Source: Chryseobacterium sp. GVT01B
Lineage (GTDB): Bacteria > Bacteroidota > Bacteroidia > Flavobacteriales > Weeksellaceae
Length of the DNA: 64,000 nt
Direction of reading: 5' to 3'
Assembly (NCBI RefSeq): GCF_019970045.1
Contig: NZ_JAHXYI010000002.1
Location: 310,001-374,000 of the forward strand
Within the stretch, counting starts at the first letter, position 1. Each line of letters starts with the position of its first letter. Below, piece by piece: positions 26,701 through 35,719 of this stretch. Below the pieces are notes generated by a model that had not been told where the DNA came from, ran no database searches, and worked only from the letters and a program-made list of their open reading frames with translations. Made by a program: the position numbers and the translations under genes.

Positions 26701-28485
26701 ATGAAAACAAAATTCCAGGAAACATTAAGCCGGGCTAATGAAGTCATTTTCCGCTATCCTATGGTTCTGACAGTGGCTTTATTAGCTTCAATCGGAGCCA
26801 TCTGCATTGCTGAAACAGAGCTTGAAGAAGTTACAACGTATATTAAATTCACGATTTGTGCCTGCCTCGGAATTTCACTGATGTTTGCTCTGAAAATGGC
26901 ATCACAGAGAGTCGGAAAAGAATTACTATTACAATTATGTGGTGTTGCTTTTCTCATTGGGTTCTATTGTATCCTGCCCGATAAAAAGAATAATTTCACC
27001 GAGGTCTATGCTTATATCATTGCAGTTACGGCTCTTCTCTCCCATTTATTGGTTTCGTTTGTTCCGTTTCTTGAAAAAGACAGAGAACTCAGATTCTGGC
27101 AATACAACAAAAATCTTTTTATCAATTTCTTTCTTACTCTTGTATTTACAGGGGTTTTGACCGGCGGAGTTGAATTAGCTATTCTAGCCGTTGATAAACT
27201 TTTTGATTTTCATTTCCATCACAGGATTTATACAGATACATTTTTCGTTCTGGCTATTTTTGGGAGTAGTTTTATTTTCCTTTTGTTTAATGACAAAGGT
27301 TTGAATAATCTTGAAAAAGATGGGACATACCCTGTTGTTTTAAAGTTTTTCACCCAGTTTATCTTAATCCCGCTGCTTCTTATTTATGTAGCAATTCTTT
27401 ATTTTTACTCTTTTAAGATCCTGATCAACTGGCAGCTTCCAAGAGGCTGGGTTTCTTATCTTGTTCTGGCCTACAGCATTGTTGGAATCCTGGCGTTGCT
27501 TCTGGTGCATCCGTTAAAAGAAGAAAACGCAAAATCATGGGTTAAGGTATTTTCAAAAGCATTTTATTATACCATTGTTCCTTTGATCATCCTTCTTTTC
27601 ACAGCTATTTTTACAAGAATTCTGGAATATGGCTATACAGAACCGAGATATTTCGTTTTCCTTCTCGCTCTTTGGCTGCTCAGCATTGTTGTTTACTTTA
27701 TTTTTAGCAGAAAGGCAACCATAAAGTTTATTCCGGTCAGCTTATTTTTATTTGGAGCTTTTGCTTTAATATTTCCTTATCTCAATGCTTTCAGTGTTGC
27801 CAAGAGAAGCCAGAAAGCAGAACTGATGAATATTTTAAATCAAAATCAGTTAATCAGTGCCGGTAAAATTAATTTCAATAAAAAAGTTACAGATACAGTC
27901 CGTAATGAAATTGCCAATAAATTCCAATTTCTGGCAGAGAGAAAACAAAGTGAGTTTTTATCAGATCTCCTGAATCAGAAAGATCAGGCTGAATTATCAG
28001 ACAATATTGAAAAGGGCACATTTTATAGCATTAATTATACTATTCAAAATAAATTTTCAGATGTAAATATCACCGTTAAAAATAGGCCTTATGAACTGAA
28101 CAGAATTGTTCTCGTTCCTGAAAAGCAAATTATAGGAATCGAAAACTATCAATACTTACTTTCTTTCCACCGTTACAGCAGAGATCCCCAAAAACTGAAT
28201 GAAGATCAGTTTGAACTTATCGATCAGCTGACTGATAAATCTTCGTTGAGATTGAGATTAAATTCTAAAGAAGAAGTAGATTTCGGACCACAGATCATTC
28301 AACTGTTTGAAAAAAACAAAAATAAAAACGGCACCGTAAAAGTCCCTGATATAGCAATGGAGTCTGATTTAGGCAAATACCATGTCAAGCTTATTTTCAG
28401 TGAAATTACAAAAGAAAAATATTCTGATAATGAACTTGCCAGCATTTATTACGAGAATGTTTACATCCTGATAAGATTAAAATAA
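26701..28485 (+). CDS. DUF4153 domain-containing membrane protein
   Basis: A 594-residue protein. The first about 370 residues hold roughly eleven to twelve membrane helices, with the DUF4153 opening (RYPMVLTVALLASIG) and charged turns FLEKDRELRFWQYNKNL. The last about 200 residues form a soluble domain without a recognised fold. No function is known for the family. It is in the operon with the PAP2-like and BlaI-like genes, 26 bases after the latter. Confidence 0.85.
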   Translation: MKTKFQETLSRANEVIFRYPMVLTVALLASIGAICIAETELEEVTTYIKFTICACLGISLMFALKMASQRVGKELLLQLCGVAFLIGFYCILPDKKNNFTEVYAYIIAVTALLSHLLVSFVPFLEKDRELRFWQYNKNLFINFFLTLVFTGVLTGGVELAILAVDKLFDFHFHHRIYTDTFFVLAIFGSSFIFLLFNDKGLNNLEKDGTYPVVLKFFTQFILIPLLLIYVAILYFYSFKILINWQLPRGWVSYLVLAYSIVGILALLLVHPLKEENAKSWVKVFSKAFYYTIVPLIILLFTAIFTRILEYGYTEPRYFVFLLALWLLSIVVYFIFSRKATIKFIPVSLFLFGAFALIFPYLNAFSVAKRSQKAELMNILNQNQLISAGKINFNKKVTDTVRNEIANKFQFLAERKQSEFLSDLLNQKDQAELSDNIEKGTFYSINYTIQNKFSDVNITVKNRPYELNRIVLVPEKQIIGIENYQYLLSFHRYSRDPQKLNEDQFELIDQLTDKSSLRLRLNSKEEVDFGPQIIQLFEKNKNKNGTVKVPDIAMESDLGKYHVKLIFSEITKEKYSDNELASIYYENVYILIRLK

Positions 28486-28490
28486 AGATC

Positions 28491-28524
28491 AAAAAAAGAC
28501 TGCCGCAAGGACAGTCTTTTTTTA
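28491..28524. terminator. Bidirectional terminator, DUF4153 gene and lectin gene
   Basis: AAAAAAGACTG and CAGTCTTTTTT form a stem with a 9-base loop and A/T tracts on both sides. It lies between converging genes. Confidence 0.85.
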
Positions 28525-28541
28525 TTTTATATAAAAAACGG

Positions 28542-29300
28542 TTATCTATTGGTTCCGGAGCTCCATAGTGGAGAATTTCTTCCGTAGATCACAAGGTTTC
28601 CATCATTTTGTACTGTAAGCTTTGTAGCTCCTCTGTTCTCTGTATTTGAACTCCAAACGGCTCTGTTATAAGAATCATATACTACAAGATTTCCGTCACC
28701 TTGAAATTCAGCTTTGCTTCCTCTATTATCAGTTGCCGTAGCCCAGATAGCATTCCCGTTTCTATTAGCCAAAACAAGGTTACCATCATCCTGAAATACC
28801 AGATAATAGCGTCCGTCTGAAGAATACAGTTTTGCATCCTTACGGAATCTGTAACCTGTTGATACATAATCTTTGCTGCCGTAACGGTCACGATTACCCC
28901 AGCCATTATTATTCCTGATGCCACCTTTAGATGCCCACACAGGGTTAGACCCATTATAAATAACAAGATTTCCATCATCCTGAACGGATAATTTGTTAGC
29001 TCCTTTACCATCAGTATTTGAACTGAAAGCAACTCCGTTTCCACGTGAATATACTACCAGATTACCATCTTCCTGAAAAATTGCTCTTACGCCTCTGTTG
29101 GTAGTTTTTGATTCCCATGCAGGTGCACCGGATCTGTTATAAAAAACCAAGTTTCCATCATTCTGAAAGATCAGATAATACTCATTATTATCTGCCCAGT
29201 ATTTTTTGTCCTGTCTTAATGTCTGTCCTGCATAAATGCTTTGTGCATTGATTAATAATCCGCCAAACACCATCATTAATGCTAATAAATGTTTTTTCAT
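28542..29300 (-). CDS. Secreted bulb-type (D-mannose-binding) lectin domain protein
   Basis: A 252-residue exported protein with signal peptide MKKHLLALMMVFGGLLINAQ. It is made of two bulb-type lectin domains separated by a Gly/Asn-rich linker (NNNGWGNRDRYG). Six copies of a QxDGNLVxx motif are visible, such as QNDGNLVFY, QEDGNLVVY, QDDGNLVIY and QGDGNLVVY; five fit the mannose-binding motif QxDxNxVxY and one (QDDGNLVLA) lacks the Tyr. It probably binds mannose-type sugars on the outside of the cell or in the periplasm. No T9SS domain or lipobox is seen, so its final site is not clear. It is monocistronic. Confidence 0.9.
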   Translation of the reverse strand: MKKHLLALMMVFGGLLINAQSIYAGQTLRQDKKYWADNNEYYLIFQNDGNLVFYNRSGAPAWESKTTNRGVRAIFQEDGNLVVYSRGNGVAFSSNTDGKGANKLSVQDDGNLVIYNGSNPVWASKGGIRNNNGWGNRDRYGSKDYVSTGYRFRKDAKLYSSDGRYYLVFQDDGNLVLANRNGNAIWATATDNRGSKAEFQGDGNLVVYDSYNRAVWSSNTENRGATKLTVQNDGNLVIYGRNSPLWSSGTNR

Positions 29301-29406
29301 TATAATTACTTTTTGATTGATTTATAATTTTCTAAAATTATGCCAAAACACTTCAATATTTCAATACAAAACTCTAATCAAATGATTTACTGGAAATTAA
29401 ATTGCA

Positions 29407-29432
29407 TAAAAAAAGCGGCTTAAAAGCCGCTT
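29407..29432 (-). terminator. Terminator of the RNA-binding protein gene
   Basis: AAGCGGCT and AGCCGCTT form an 8-bp stem with loop TAAA, followed on the minus strand by seven T. It lies just past the stop at 29440. Confidence 0.85.
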
Positions 29433-29439
29433 CATATTT

Positions 29440-29805
29440 TTACCAACGATTTCCGCCGCCTCCGCCACGGTTGTTGTTACCACCACCATAGCCTCCGCCA
29501 CGGTTGTTGTTACCACCACCATAACCTCCGCCACGGTTGTTGTCGAAGCTTCTTCTTGGTTTTTCTTCTCTAGGCTTAGCCTCAGATACGTTTAGAGCTT
29601 TTCCGTTGAATTCTTTTTGATTAAGAGCTTCAATAGCCTGCTGTCCTTCTTCATCACCCATCTCTACGAAACCGAAACCTCTAGAACGACCAGTTTCTCT
29701 GTCTGTAACGATTTTAGCTGATGATACATCACCAAATTCTGCGAATAGATCGTGCAACTCATACTCTTTAGTTGCGTAATTGATGTTTGAAACAAAAATG
29801 TTCAT
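29440..29805 (-). CDS. RNA-binding protein with one RRM and glycine-rich tail
   Basis: A 121-residue protein with one RNA recognition motif: RNP2 as IFVSNI at residues 3-8 and RNP1 as RSRGFGFVEM near residue 42. The tail repeats GGGNNNRGGGYG. Such single-RRM glycine-rich proteins in Bacteroidetes act as RNA chaperones, as cold-shock CspA-like functions. At DNA level the tail consists of 33-bp repeats at 29459-29524. The gene has a long leader of about 70 bases. Confidence 0.92.
   Translation of the reverse strand: MNIFVSNINYATKEYELHDLFAEFGDVSSAKIVTDRETGRSRGFGFVEMGDEEGQQAIEALNQKEFNGKALNVSEAKPREEKPRRSFDNNRGGGYGGGNNNRGGGYGGGNNNRGGGGGNRW
29459..29524. repeat. 33-bp in-gene tandem repeat (two units plus part of a third)
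   Basis: A 33-bp unit beginning CCTCCGCCACGGTTGTTGTT is present twice and partly a third time (from 29525), coding the Gly/Asn/Arg-rich tail of the RRM protein. The copies are nearly identical, so slippage can change tail length. Confidence 0.8.
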
Positions 29806-30170
29806 TTTGAATAAATTAAAAAATTAATAAAAATTTGGTATATAAAAGAAAAACAACATAAATTAATGAACAAATATTGATTCCAAATATAAACGTATGC
29901 AAGATACAATTAAAAATTTCAAATCAAAGCTTTTTTTTAATATTTCTCACATTATGTTGAATCTCTAAAACCAAAAACAGTCTAAACACAATAAAACACA
30001 CTGATTTACAGTTGGTTATATCTGTAAATTCATTATTATAAAATTAGTTAATTTTTTCTAAATAAAAAAGATATTTAACATCTATAACTTTGATAATCCA
30101 TAAGATAGTATCTGATTTATAGGATTTCCTACTATATGAATTTAATAAAATATCAATTAAAAGCCAGAAA
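29806..30170. other. AT-rich intergenic stretch between divergent genes
   Basis: It holds the -7 box TATATTTG of the RRM gene at 29884-29891 (minus strand) and a long 5' leader of about 70 bases. The remaining part, up to the DUF6157 gene at 30171, has no clear consensus promoter or hairpin. Confidence 0.5.
29884..29891 (-). promoter_or_regulatory. -7 box TATATTTG of the RNA-binding protein gene
   Basis: Full match to TAnnTTTG on the minus strand, 78 bases before the start codon, giving an unusually long leader for this window. Long leaders are common in cold-induced RNA chaperone genes. Confidence 0.5.
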
Positions 30171-30584
30171 ATGAAACAGCACACTACTAATTATGTCAAC
30201 ACCCTTATTGAAGTAGCCGAAGATTGCCCTGTTTCCCAGGCTCAGATTCCCATTGAGAAAAAAGAAAAAACAATTGCCAGTATTCAATACGAGAAACTGA
30301 TAAAGCATCCTTATCAATATTCATCGGATGATATTATTTTTGAGTGTTATGTCATTAAAAATGATATTTCAGAACACGAAAAACAGAAAGAAAGAGAAAA
30401 ATTCTTTTCCAAAGGCCAGCCATGTCTCCGCTGCTCTCCCCTGGCGAAGAAATATGGATTGGGATTCCATCATAATTCAGAAGGGAAAGTTGCCATGATT
30501 CCCGTAGAAAGTAAAGAATATCAAACATTATTGAATGACTCTTCCATTACAAAAACAAAAGCAATGCGTTCCAAACGAAAATGA
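30171..30584 (+). CDS. DUF6157 family protein
   Basis: A 137-residue cytoplasmic protein. The HTTNY.NTLIEVAEDCPV opening, FSKGQPCLRCSPLAKKYG in the middle and the KAMRSKR tail are as expected for this uncharacterised family. It has no signal or membrane segment. It stands alone between the RRM gene and the thioesterase gene. Function is unknown. Confidence 0.85.
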   Translation: MKQHTTNYVNTLIEVAEDCPVSQAQIPIEKKEKTIASIQYEKLIKHPYQYSSDDIIFECYVIKNDISEHEKQKEREKFFSKGQPCLRCSPLAKKYGLGFHHNSEGKVAMIPVESKEYQTLLNDSSITKTKAMRSKRK

Positions 30585-30628
30585 TTGAGAAAATGAATCA
30601 GTATTTTCAGATCAATAAATATGATTCT

Positions 30629-30660
30629 TTTGAAAACATCAGCTTTTAACACTAAATTTG
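30629..30660 (+). promoter_or_regulatory. Promoter TTTG-N20-TAAATTTG of the thioesterase-AraC pair
   Basis: TTTG at 30629-30632, 20 bases, TAAATTTG at 30653-30660. The start codon at 30681 is 20 bases further. The box lies beyond the in-frame upstream ATG at 30621, which excludes that start. Confidence 0.7.
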
Positions 30661-30680
30661 TGCTGCAAATTATTAAAGAT

Positions 30681-31076
30681 ATGAACTACCATACAAGAAA
30701 ATGGGTAAAACCCGAAGACTTAAATCCTAATCACTCACTTTTCGGAGGAAGACTCCTTCAATGGATCGATGAAGAAGCGGCATTATATGCTATTATCCAA
30801 TTGGAAAATACAAAGGTGGTGACCAAATTTATTTCAGAAATTAATTTTGTAAGTTCTGCCAAGCAGGGTGACATTATAGAAATAGGGATTGAGGCAACTC
30901 ATTTCGGATCATCTTCTGTTACTTTAAGATGTGATGTAAGAAATAAAATGACCCACCAAACCATTATTACGGTAGAAAAAATCGTAATGGTAAATCTGGA
31001 TGCGGAAGGCAACCCTTCTCCTCATGGCAAAACCCAGATTGAATTCGTAAAAGACAGGTTAAACAACGGTCTATGA
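30681..31076 (+). CDS. Acyl-CoA thioesterase (hotdog fold, YciA/BACH-like)
   Basis: A 131-residue hotdog thioesterase. The segment NPNHSLFGGRLLQWIDEEAA is the central helix with the catalytic Asp/Glu of the acyl-CoA hydrolase family, and SEINFVSSAKQGD is the following strand. It cuts acyl-CoA to free acid and CoA in the cytoplasm. Start ATG 30681 lies after the promoter. The stop overlaps the start of the AraC-type gene by 4 bases, which suggests coupling. Confidence 0.9.
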   Translation: MNYHTRKWVKPEDLNPNHSLFGGRLLQWIDEEAALYAIIQLENTKVVTKFISEINFVSSAKQGDIIEIGIEATHFGSSSVTLRCDVRNKMTHQTIITVEKIVMVNLDAEGNPSPHGKTQIEFVKDRLNNGL

Positions 31077-31633
31077 AAATTTTTATAAAAAACATGGTCT
31101 GCAACAGGTGCATTGCGGCAGTAGAAAACATCTTCCATAATGCAGGTGTAAAAACAAGTGCCGTTTTATTAGGTGAAGCAGAAACTGAAGCTGATGTTTC
31201 TCCTGAAAAAATGCAGGCCATAGAAAAAGAGCTGCTTGATACAGGCTTTGAAAGAATCATGGATTCTGCACATCAGGTTGTTGAAAAAATCAAAAACCTG
31301 ATCATTATAAAGATCAGCGACCTTGATATTGCTGAAGACTTTCTGCTTTCAGAATTTTTAAGTTCAAAACTTCATAAGGATTACAGTTCACTTTCAAAAA
31401 CATTTTCACAAAACGAAAATATCACCTTAGAACAGTTCTTTATTCTTCAGAAAATTGAAAAGGTAAAAGAACTTCTTCTCTATAATGAATTCAATCTTAC
31501 TGAAATTGCCGGAAAACTTGGCTATAAAAGTGTCCAGCACCTTTCTTCCCAATTCAGGAATACAACCGGATTTACCCCTACTGAATTCAAAAAACTTAAA
31601 GAACACAACCGCAAAGCACTTGATAATCTATAA
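31073..31633 (+). CDS. AraC-family regulator with HMA-like metal-binding N terminus
   Basis: A 186-residue protein. Residues 1-70 resemble a heavy-metal-associated domain with C10-x2-C13 in NMVCNRCIAAVENIF and the overall beta-alpha-beta-beta-alpha order. Residues about 100-180 are an AraC-type double helix-turn-helix: LTEIAGKLGYKSVQHLSSQF is the second recognition unit, then the FTPTEFKKL closing. It probably senses copper or a related metal and controls the downstream copper ATPase. Its start overlaps the thioesterase gene stop. The 198-bp gap to copA lacks a terminator. Confidence 0.85.
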   Translation: MKIFIKNMVCNRCIAAVENIFHNAGVKTSAVLLGEAETEADVSPEKMQAIEKELLDTGFERIMDSAHQVVEKIKNLIIIKISDLDIAEDFLLSEFLSSKLHKDYSSLSKTFSQNENITLEQFFILQKIEKVKELLLYNEFNLTEIAGKLGYKSVQHLSSQFRNTTGFTPTEFKKLKEHNRKALDNL

Positions 31634-31639
31634 AGTAAG

Positions 31640-31730
31640 AGTGTTTGTGAGTTTGTGAGTGAAGGATTTAAATATTCCTATCTTTCTTACAAATTCTCAT
31701 ACTCTCACACCCTCATACTCTCAAACACTA
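31640..31730. repeat. Imperfect inverted repeat before copA
   Basis: AGTGTTTGTGAGTTTGTGAG near 31640 and its imperfect complement (CTCATACTCTCAAACACT, ending near 31729) surround a short AT-rich loop, with an inner tract CTCATACTCTCACACCCTCA. Several mismatches. It could be an intergenic repeat or a weak hairpin in the AraC-copA region. Confidence 0.45.
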
Positions 31731-31804
31731 AACCCTCATCTTATTCTCGCCTAATTTTATAACTATTATCCTTAAATTTATAACAACCTTAGACTTCCAT
31801 TTTG

Positions 31805-31812
31805 GAAATTTG
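31805..31812 (+). promoter_or_regulatory. Possible -7 box GAAATTTG of copA
   Basis: GAAATTTG ends 19 bases before the ATG at 31832. It equals the -7 consensus except G for T at the first place. A near-identical box occurs before yggS. Confidence 0.4.
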
Positions 31813-31831
31813 TAGTATAAATTTAAGAATC

Positions 31832-34693
31832 ATGGAACAACAGTATAAAATACTCGGAATGACCTGTTCCGGCTGCCAGAAAAAGATTTCAAATCAACTG
31901 AACAGTGTTGAGGGTGTTCAAGCCGATGTCAATCTGGAAAACAATACCGCAACAATTACTTCCGATCATGGAGTACAACTTTCAGTTTTAAATGATGCTT
32001 TGGCAGAAATAGGAAAGTACAGACTTGAAGACCCGAATAACCCTGAGAAAACCTTTGTAAAACCTCAGGACCGTGTATCTCCGTCTTCAGTATACTATTG
32101 TCCAATGGAATGTGAAGGCGATAAAGTATATTTCAAACAAGGTGAAAGATGTCCTGTCTGCAAGATGTATCTGGTACCTATTGAAGAGAAATTAGCCAAA
32201 GACCCCAATCATAAGCCCACCTTTTCGGCAACCAACCTTCCCGTAAACTTTAAAGACAATATCGGAAAACACTATTGTCCAATGTTTTGCGAAGGAGATA
32301 AAGTGTATGATGAAAAAGGAGATTGCCCTGTCTGCCATATGCATTTAGAGCCGATCACTGAAGGGCTTGTTCAAAAAGGAAGTTCACACCAGCATCATTC
32401 TCATTCCCACGCTCACCATCATGATTACCACAGCCATAATCACCAAGCACCTAAAGTAACTGATGAAATGGCAGGCAGATATTACTGTCCGATGTATTGT
32501 GAAGGAGATAAAACCTATGATTCCAACGTTGGATGTCCTGTCTGTGGTATGGACCTGGTAAAGTATCCTGAAAAGAAAACCGCAAAATACACATGTCCTA
32601 TGCATCCGGAAATCATCCGTGACGAACCTGGAGACTGCCCGATCTGTGGAATGGATCTCGTAAGAATGCCGGACAGCGGTGAGGATGAAGAGGATGAAAC
32701 ATATAATATATTAAAGAAAAAATTCATTACTTCATTGGCATTTACCATTCCGGTTTTCATTCTGTCAATGGGTGGCATGTTTATCAATTTTCCTTTTTCT
32801 CACAAGATTCAGGGATTTATTGAACTTGCTTTAACTCTTCCGGTGATGTTTTATTCCGGATGGTTCCTATTGAAAAGAGGCTGGGTTTCTTTCAAAACCT
32901 GGAATCTCAACATGTTCAGCCTTATTGCGTTGGGTGTGGCTGCCGCATTTATTTTCAGTATTGTAGCTTTAATATTTCCGGACATTATTCCACATGAAAT
33001 TCGTGGACACAATCATGAAATCCCGTTGTATTTTGAAGCTGTCTGTGTGATTTTAACCCTTGTTATTTTAGGCCAGTTAATGGAAGCTGCTGCTCATAAA
33101 AAAACAGGTAACGCTATCAAAGAACTGATGAATCTTTCACCGGACGAAGCCAACCTTATGGTAAACGGTGAAGAAAAGAAAGTGCTGCTTTCACAGGTGA
33201 AAATTGGAGATTTATTAAAAGTAAAACCGGGAGAAAAAATTCCTGTAGACGGAAAGATTACCGAGGGAAATTCTATCGTAGACGAAAGTATGATCACAGG
33301 TGAACCTATTCCTGTTGAAAAGAATGTAGATGATAAAGTGTCTTCGGGAACGATAAATGGTAATCAGGTATTTATAATGAAGGCTGAAAAAGTAGGTGAC
33401 GAAACCCTGCTTTCACAAATCATTAAAATGGTGAATGAAGCCAGCCGAAGCAAAGCGCCAATCCAGAAGCTTACTGACAAAGTTTCAAAAGTTTTTGTTC
33501 CAGTAGTAATTCTTATTGCTGTACTTACTTTTATCCTGTGGCAGTTTTTCGGTCCGGAAGGAAAAAGAACTTTATTTGCTTTCGTTAACGCTGTTGCTGT
33601 TTTGATTGTAGCATGTCCTTGTGCCCTGGGGCTGGCAACTCCTATGTCCCTAATGGTAGGAATCGGGAAAGGTGCCAAAAACGGAATCCTGATCAAAAAT
33701 GCTGAAGCTCTTGAACAAATGAATAAAGTAAATGTTCTGATCACAGATAAAACAGGAACTTTAACGGAAGGAAAACCTTCTGTAGAATATATTGAAACAA
33801 CAACCGGAGATCAGCATCAGATTTTAAAACTGGCCTTTTCTTTGAATCAAAACTCAGAACATCCGCTTTCCAACGCTGTCATAAAAAGAGCAAAAGAAGA
33901 AAATATAACTTCTGAAAAAGTGGATCAGTTTGAAAACATTTCAGGAAAAGGAGTAAAAGGAAATATCAACGGAAAAACAGCTTATTTAGGAAACGAAAGT
34001 CTGTTAACCTCACATCAGATCGCCATTCCGGAAAGTTTAAAGCAAAAAGCTTTGGAAGTACAGTCAAAAGCACATACCATTTCTTATATTGCACAGGATC
34101 AGCAGGTGCTAGGGTTCATCAGTTTTACTGATAAGATAAAGGAAAGCTCCAAAAAAGCAGTTAAGCAGCTGATGAGTGAAAGAATTGATGTGATTATGAT
34201 GACCGGAGATAATGAGCATACAGCCAAAGCAGTAGCTGATGAGTTAGGAATCAAACATTTCAAAGCCAATTGTCTTCCTGAAGATAAACTGAATGAGGTA
34301 AAAAAACTGCAGCAGCAAGGCAAGATCGTTGCTATGACCGGAGATGGAATCAATGACTCCCCTGCCCTTGCCCAATCTAATGTAGGAATTGCCATGGGAA
34401 CAGGAACGGATGTTGCGATTGAAAGTGCTGAGATTACCTTATTAAAAGGAGATATTCTGGGGGTTGCAAAAGCGAAATTATTAAGTGAAAAGCTTCTCAA
34501 AAACATCAAAGAAAACCTGTTCTTCGCGTTCATCTATAATGTACTGGGAGTTCCCGTTGCGGCAGGATTATTGTATCCATTCTTTGGAATTCTGCTATCA
34601 CCGATGATTGCCGCTGCAGCAATGAGCTTCAGTTCCCTGTCTGTGATTCTGAATTCATTGAGACTAAACTCCGTGGATCTGGATATAAAATAA
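31832..34693 (+). CDS. copA: Copper-translocating P-type ATPase with multiple metal-binding modules
   Basis: A 953-residue P1B-ATPase. The N terminus has an HMA domain (GMTCSGC, C12/C15), then four cysteine-rich heavy-metal-binding modules starting with YYCPMEC, YCPMFC, YYCPMYC and YTCPMHPE (about residues 88-280), with a His-rich stretch at 186-204 between modules two and three. The pump core has the CPC motif near 595, the phosphorylation motif DKTGTLTEG near 639 and [12 protein letters not shown]. It exports Cu(I) or a similar ion from the cytoplasm. Start ATG 31832 follows the AraC/HMA regulator gene; DUF72 follows after 4 bases. Confidence 0.93.
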   Translation: MEQQYKILGMTCSGCQKKISNQLNSVEGVQADVNLENNTATITSDHGVQLSVLNDALAEIGKYRLEDPNNPEKTFVKPQDRVSPSSVYYCPMECEGDKVYFKQGERCPVCKMYLVPIEEKLAKDPNHKPTFSATNLPVNFKDNIGKHYCPMFCEGDKVYDEKGDCPVCHMHLEPITEGLVQKGSSHQHHSHSHAHHHDYHSHNHQAPKVTDEMAGRYYCPMYCEGDKTYDSNVGCPVCGMDLVKYPEKKTAKYTCPMHPEIIRDEPGDCPICGMDLVRMPDSGEDEEDETYNILKKKFITSLAFTIPVFILSMGGMFINFPFSHKIQGFIELALTLPVMFYSGWFLLKRGWVSFKTWNLNMFSLIALGVAAAFIFSIVALIFPDIIPHEIRGHNHEIPLYFEAVCVILTLVILGQLMEAAAHKKTGNAIKELMNLSPDEANLMVNGEEKKVLLSQVKIGDLLKVKPGEKIPVDGKITEGNSIVDESMITGEPIPVEKNVDDKVSSGTINGNQVFIMKAEKVGDETLLSQIIKMVNEASRSKAPIQKLTDKVSKVFVPVVILIAVLTFILWQFFGPEGKRTLFAFVNAVAVLIVACPCALGLATPMSLMVGIGKGAKNGILIKNAEALEQMNKVNVLITDKTGTLTEGKPSVEYIETTTGDQHQILKLAFSLNQNSEHPLSNAVIKRAKEENITSEKVDQFENISGKGVKGNINGKTAYLGNESLLTSHQIAIPESLKQKALEVQSKAHTISYIAQDQQVLGFISFTDKIKESSKKAVKQLMSERIDVIMMTGDNEHTAKAVADELGIKHFKANCLPEDKLNEVKKLQQQGKIVAMTGDGINDSPALAQSNVGIAMGTGTDVAIESAEITLLKGDILGVAKAKLLSEKLLKNIKENLFFAFIYNVLGVPVAAGLLYPFFGILLSPMIAAAAMSFSSLSVILNSLRLNSVDLDIK

Positions 34694-34697
34694 CATT

Positions 34698-35426
34698 ATG
34701 ATAAAAGAAAATCTTTACATAGGATGCTCAGGATTTTATAATAACGACTGGAAAGGGTCTTTATATCCTGAAAATGCCCAAAGTAAAGATTTTCTTTCTT
34801 TATACTCAAAAACATTCAACTCGGTAGAAATTAATTCTACTTTTTATAGAAAACCGACTTCTAAGACCTTGTTGAAATGGTATGACGAAACACCGGATGA
34901 TTTTAAATTTTTCATTAAAATTCCAAAAACTATTACCCATATCAATCGTCTTGAAAATTCAAAAGAAGAAATTGCACTCTTTTGCGAACACATTCAAAGT
35001 AATCTGAAAGATAAACTGGCAGGATTTCTTTATCAGTTTCCTCCTTCTTTTAAAAATACAGCAGAAAATACAGAACGGATCATCAAAAATATTGATCCTA
35101 CATTTCTGAACGTTATTGAATTCCGACACATCTCATGGTGGCAAAAAGAGATATTCGATTTTTTAAAACAATATAATATCATCTTCTCAGGGGTAAGTTT
35201 TCCCGGTGATCTTCCTGAAGATTTTATTATTAATCATCCGGAGATCCTCTATTACAGACTTCACGGAAAACCTGTTCTTTACAAATCTGAATACAGTAAA
35301 CCCTTTTTGGATGAACTTGCAGGGAAAATCAGAAACTCTCAGCAAACCGCTTTTATATTCTTTAATAATACCTGGGGTACATCAGCTATTACAAATTCTC
35401 TGTATTTAAAAAGCATCTTGGAATAA
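34698..35426 (+). CDS. DUF72 domain-containing protein
   Basis: A 242-residue TIM-barrel-like DUF72 protein (YecE type). Visible features are IGCSGFYNNDWKGSLYPEN, FNSVEINSTFYRKP and VIEFRHISWW. Function is unknown. It starts 4 bases after the copA stop and is probably co-transcribed, though a link to copper is not shown by the sequence. Confidence 0.9.
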   Translation: MIKENLYIGCSGFYNNDWKGSLYPENAQSKDFLSLYSKTFNSVEINSTFYRKPTSKTLLKWYDETPDDFKFFIKIPKTITHINRLENSKEEIALFCEHIQSNLKDKLAGFLYQFPPSFKNTAENTERIIKNIDPTFLNVIEFRHISWWQKEIFDFLKQYNIIFSGVSFPGDLPEDFIINHPEILYYRLHGKPVLYKSEYSKPFLDELAGKIRNSQQTAFIFFNNTWGTSAITNSLYLKSILE

Positions 35427-35719
35427 AACCAATGTATGACTCTGATTTTGTTAAAATTAAATAATTCCCCATCACATGAAGAATACTGAAACCTTAATAA
35501 AAATAGAGAAAAGCTATTGGTTTCGCATTTGTAAATGTTAAAATTTAAAGAAAACCAAATCATAACTTCACAATTCATCAAACAAAGGAAATATCCCTTA
35601 AAATAAAGTTATTAAAATAAACTTAAAAAGAAAAAAAACATGCACAGCATGGCATGTAATTTGTTAACTTTCAACTGTTATTTTTAACGATTTTTAACAA
35701 ATTAAATTCCATTATTTTT

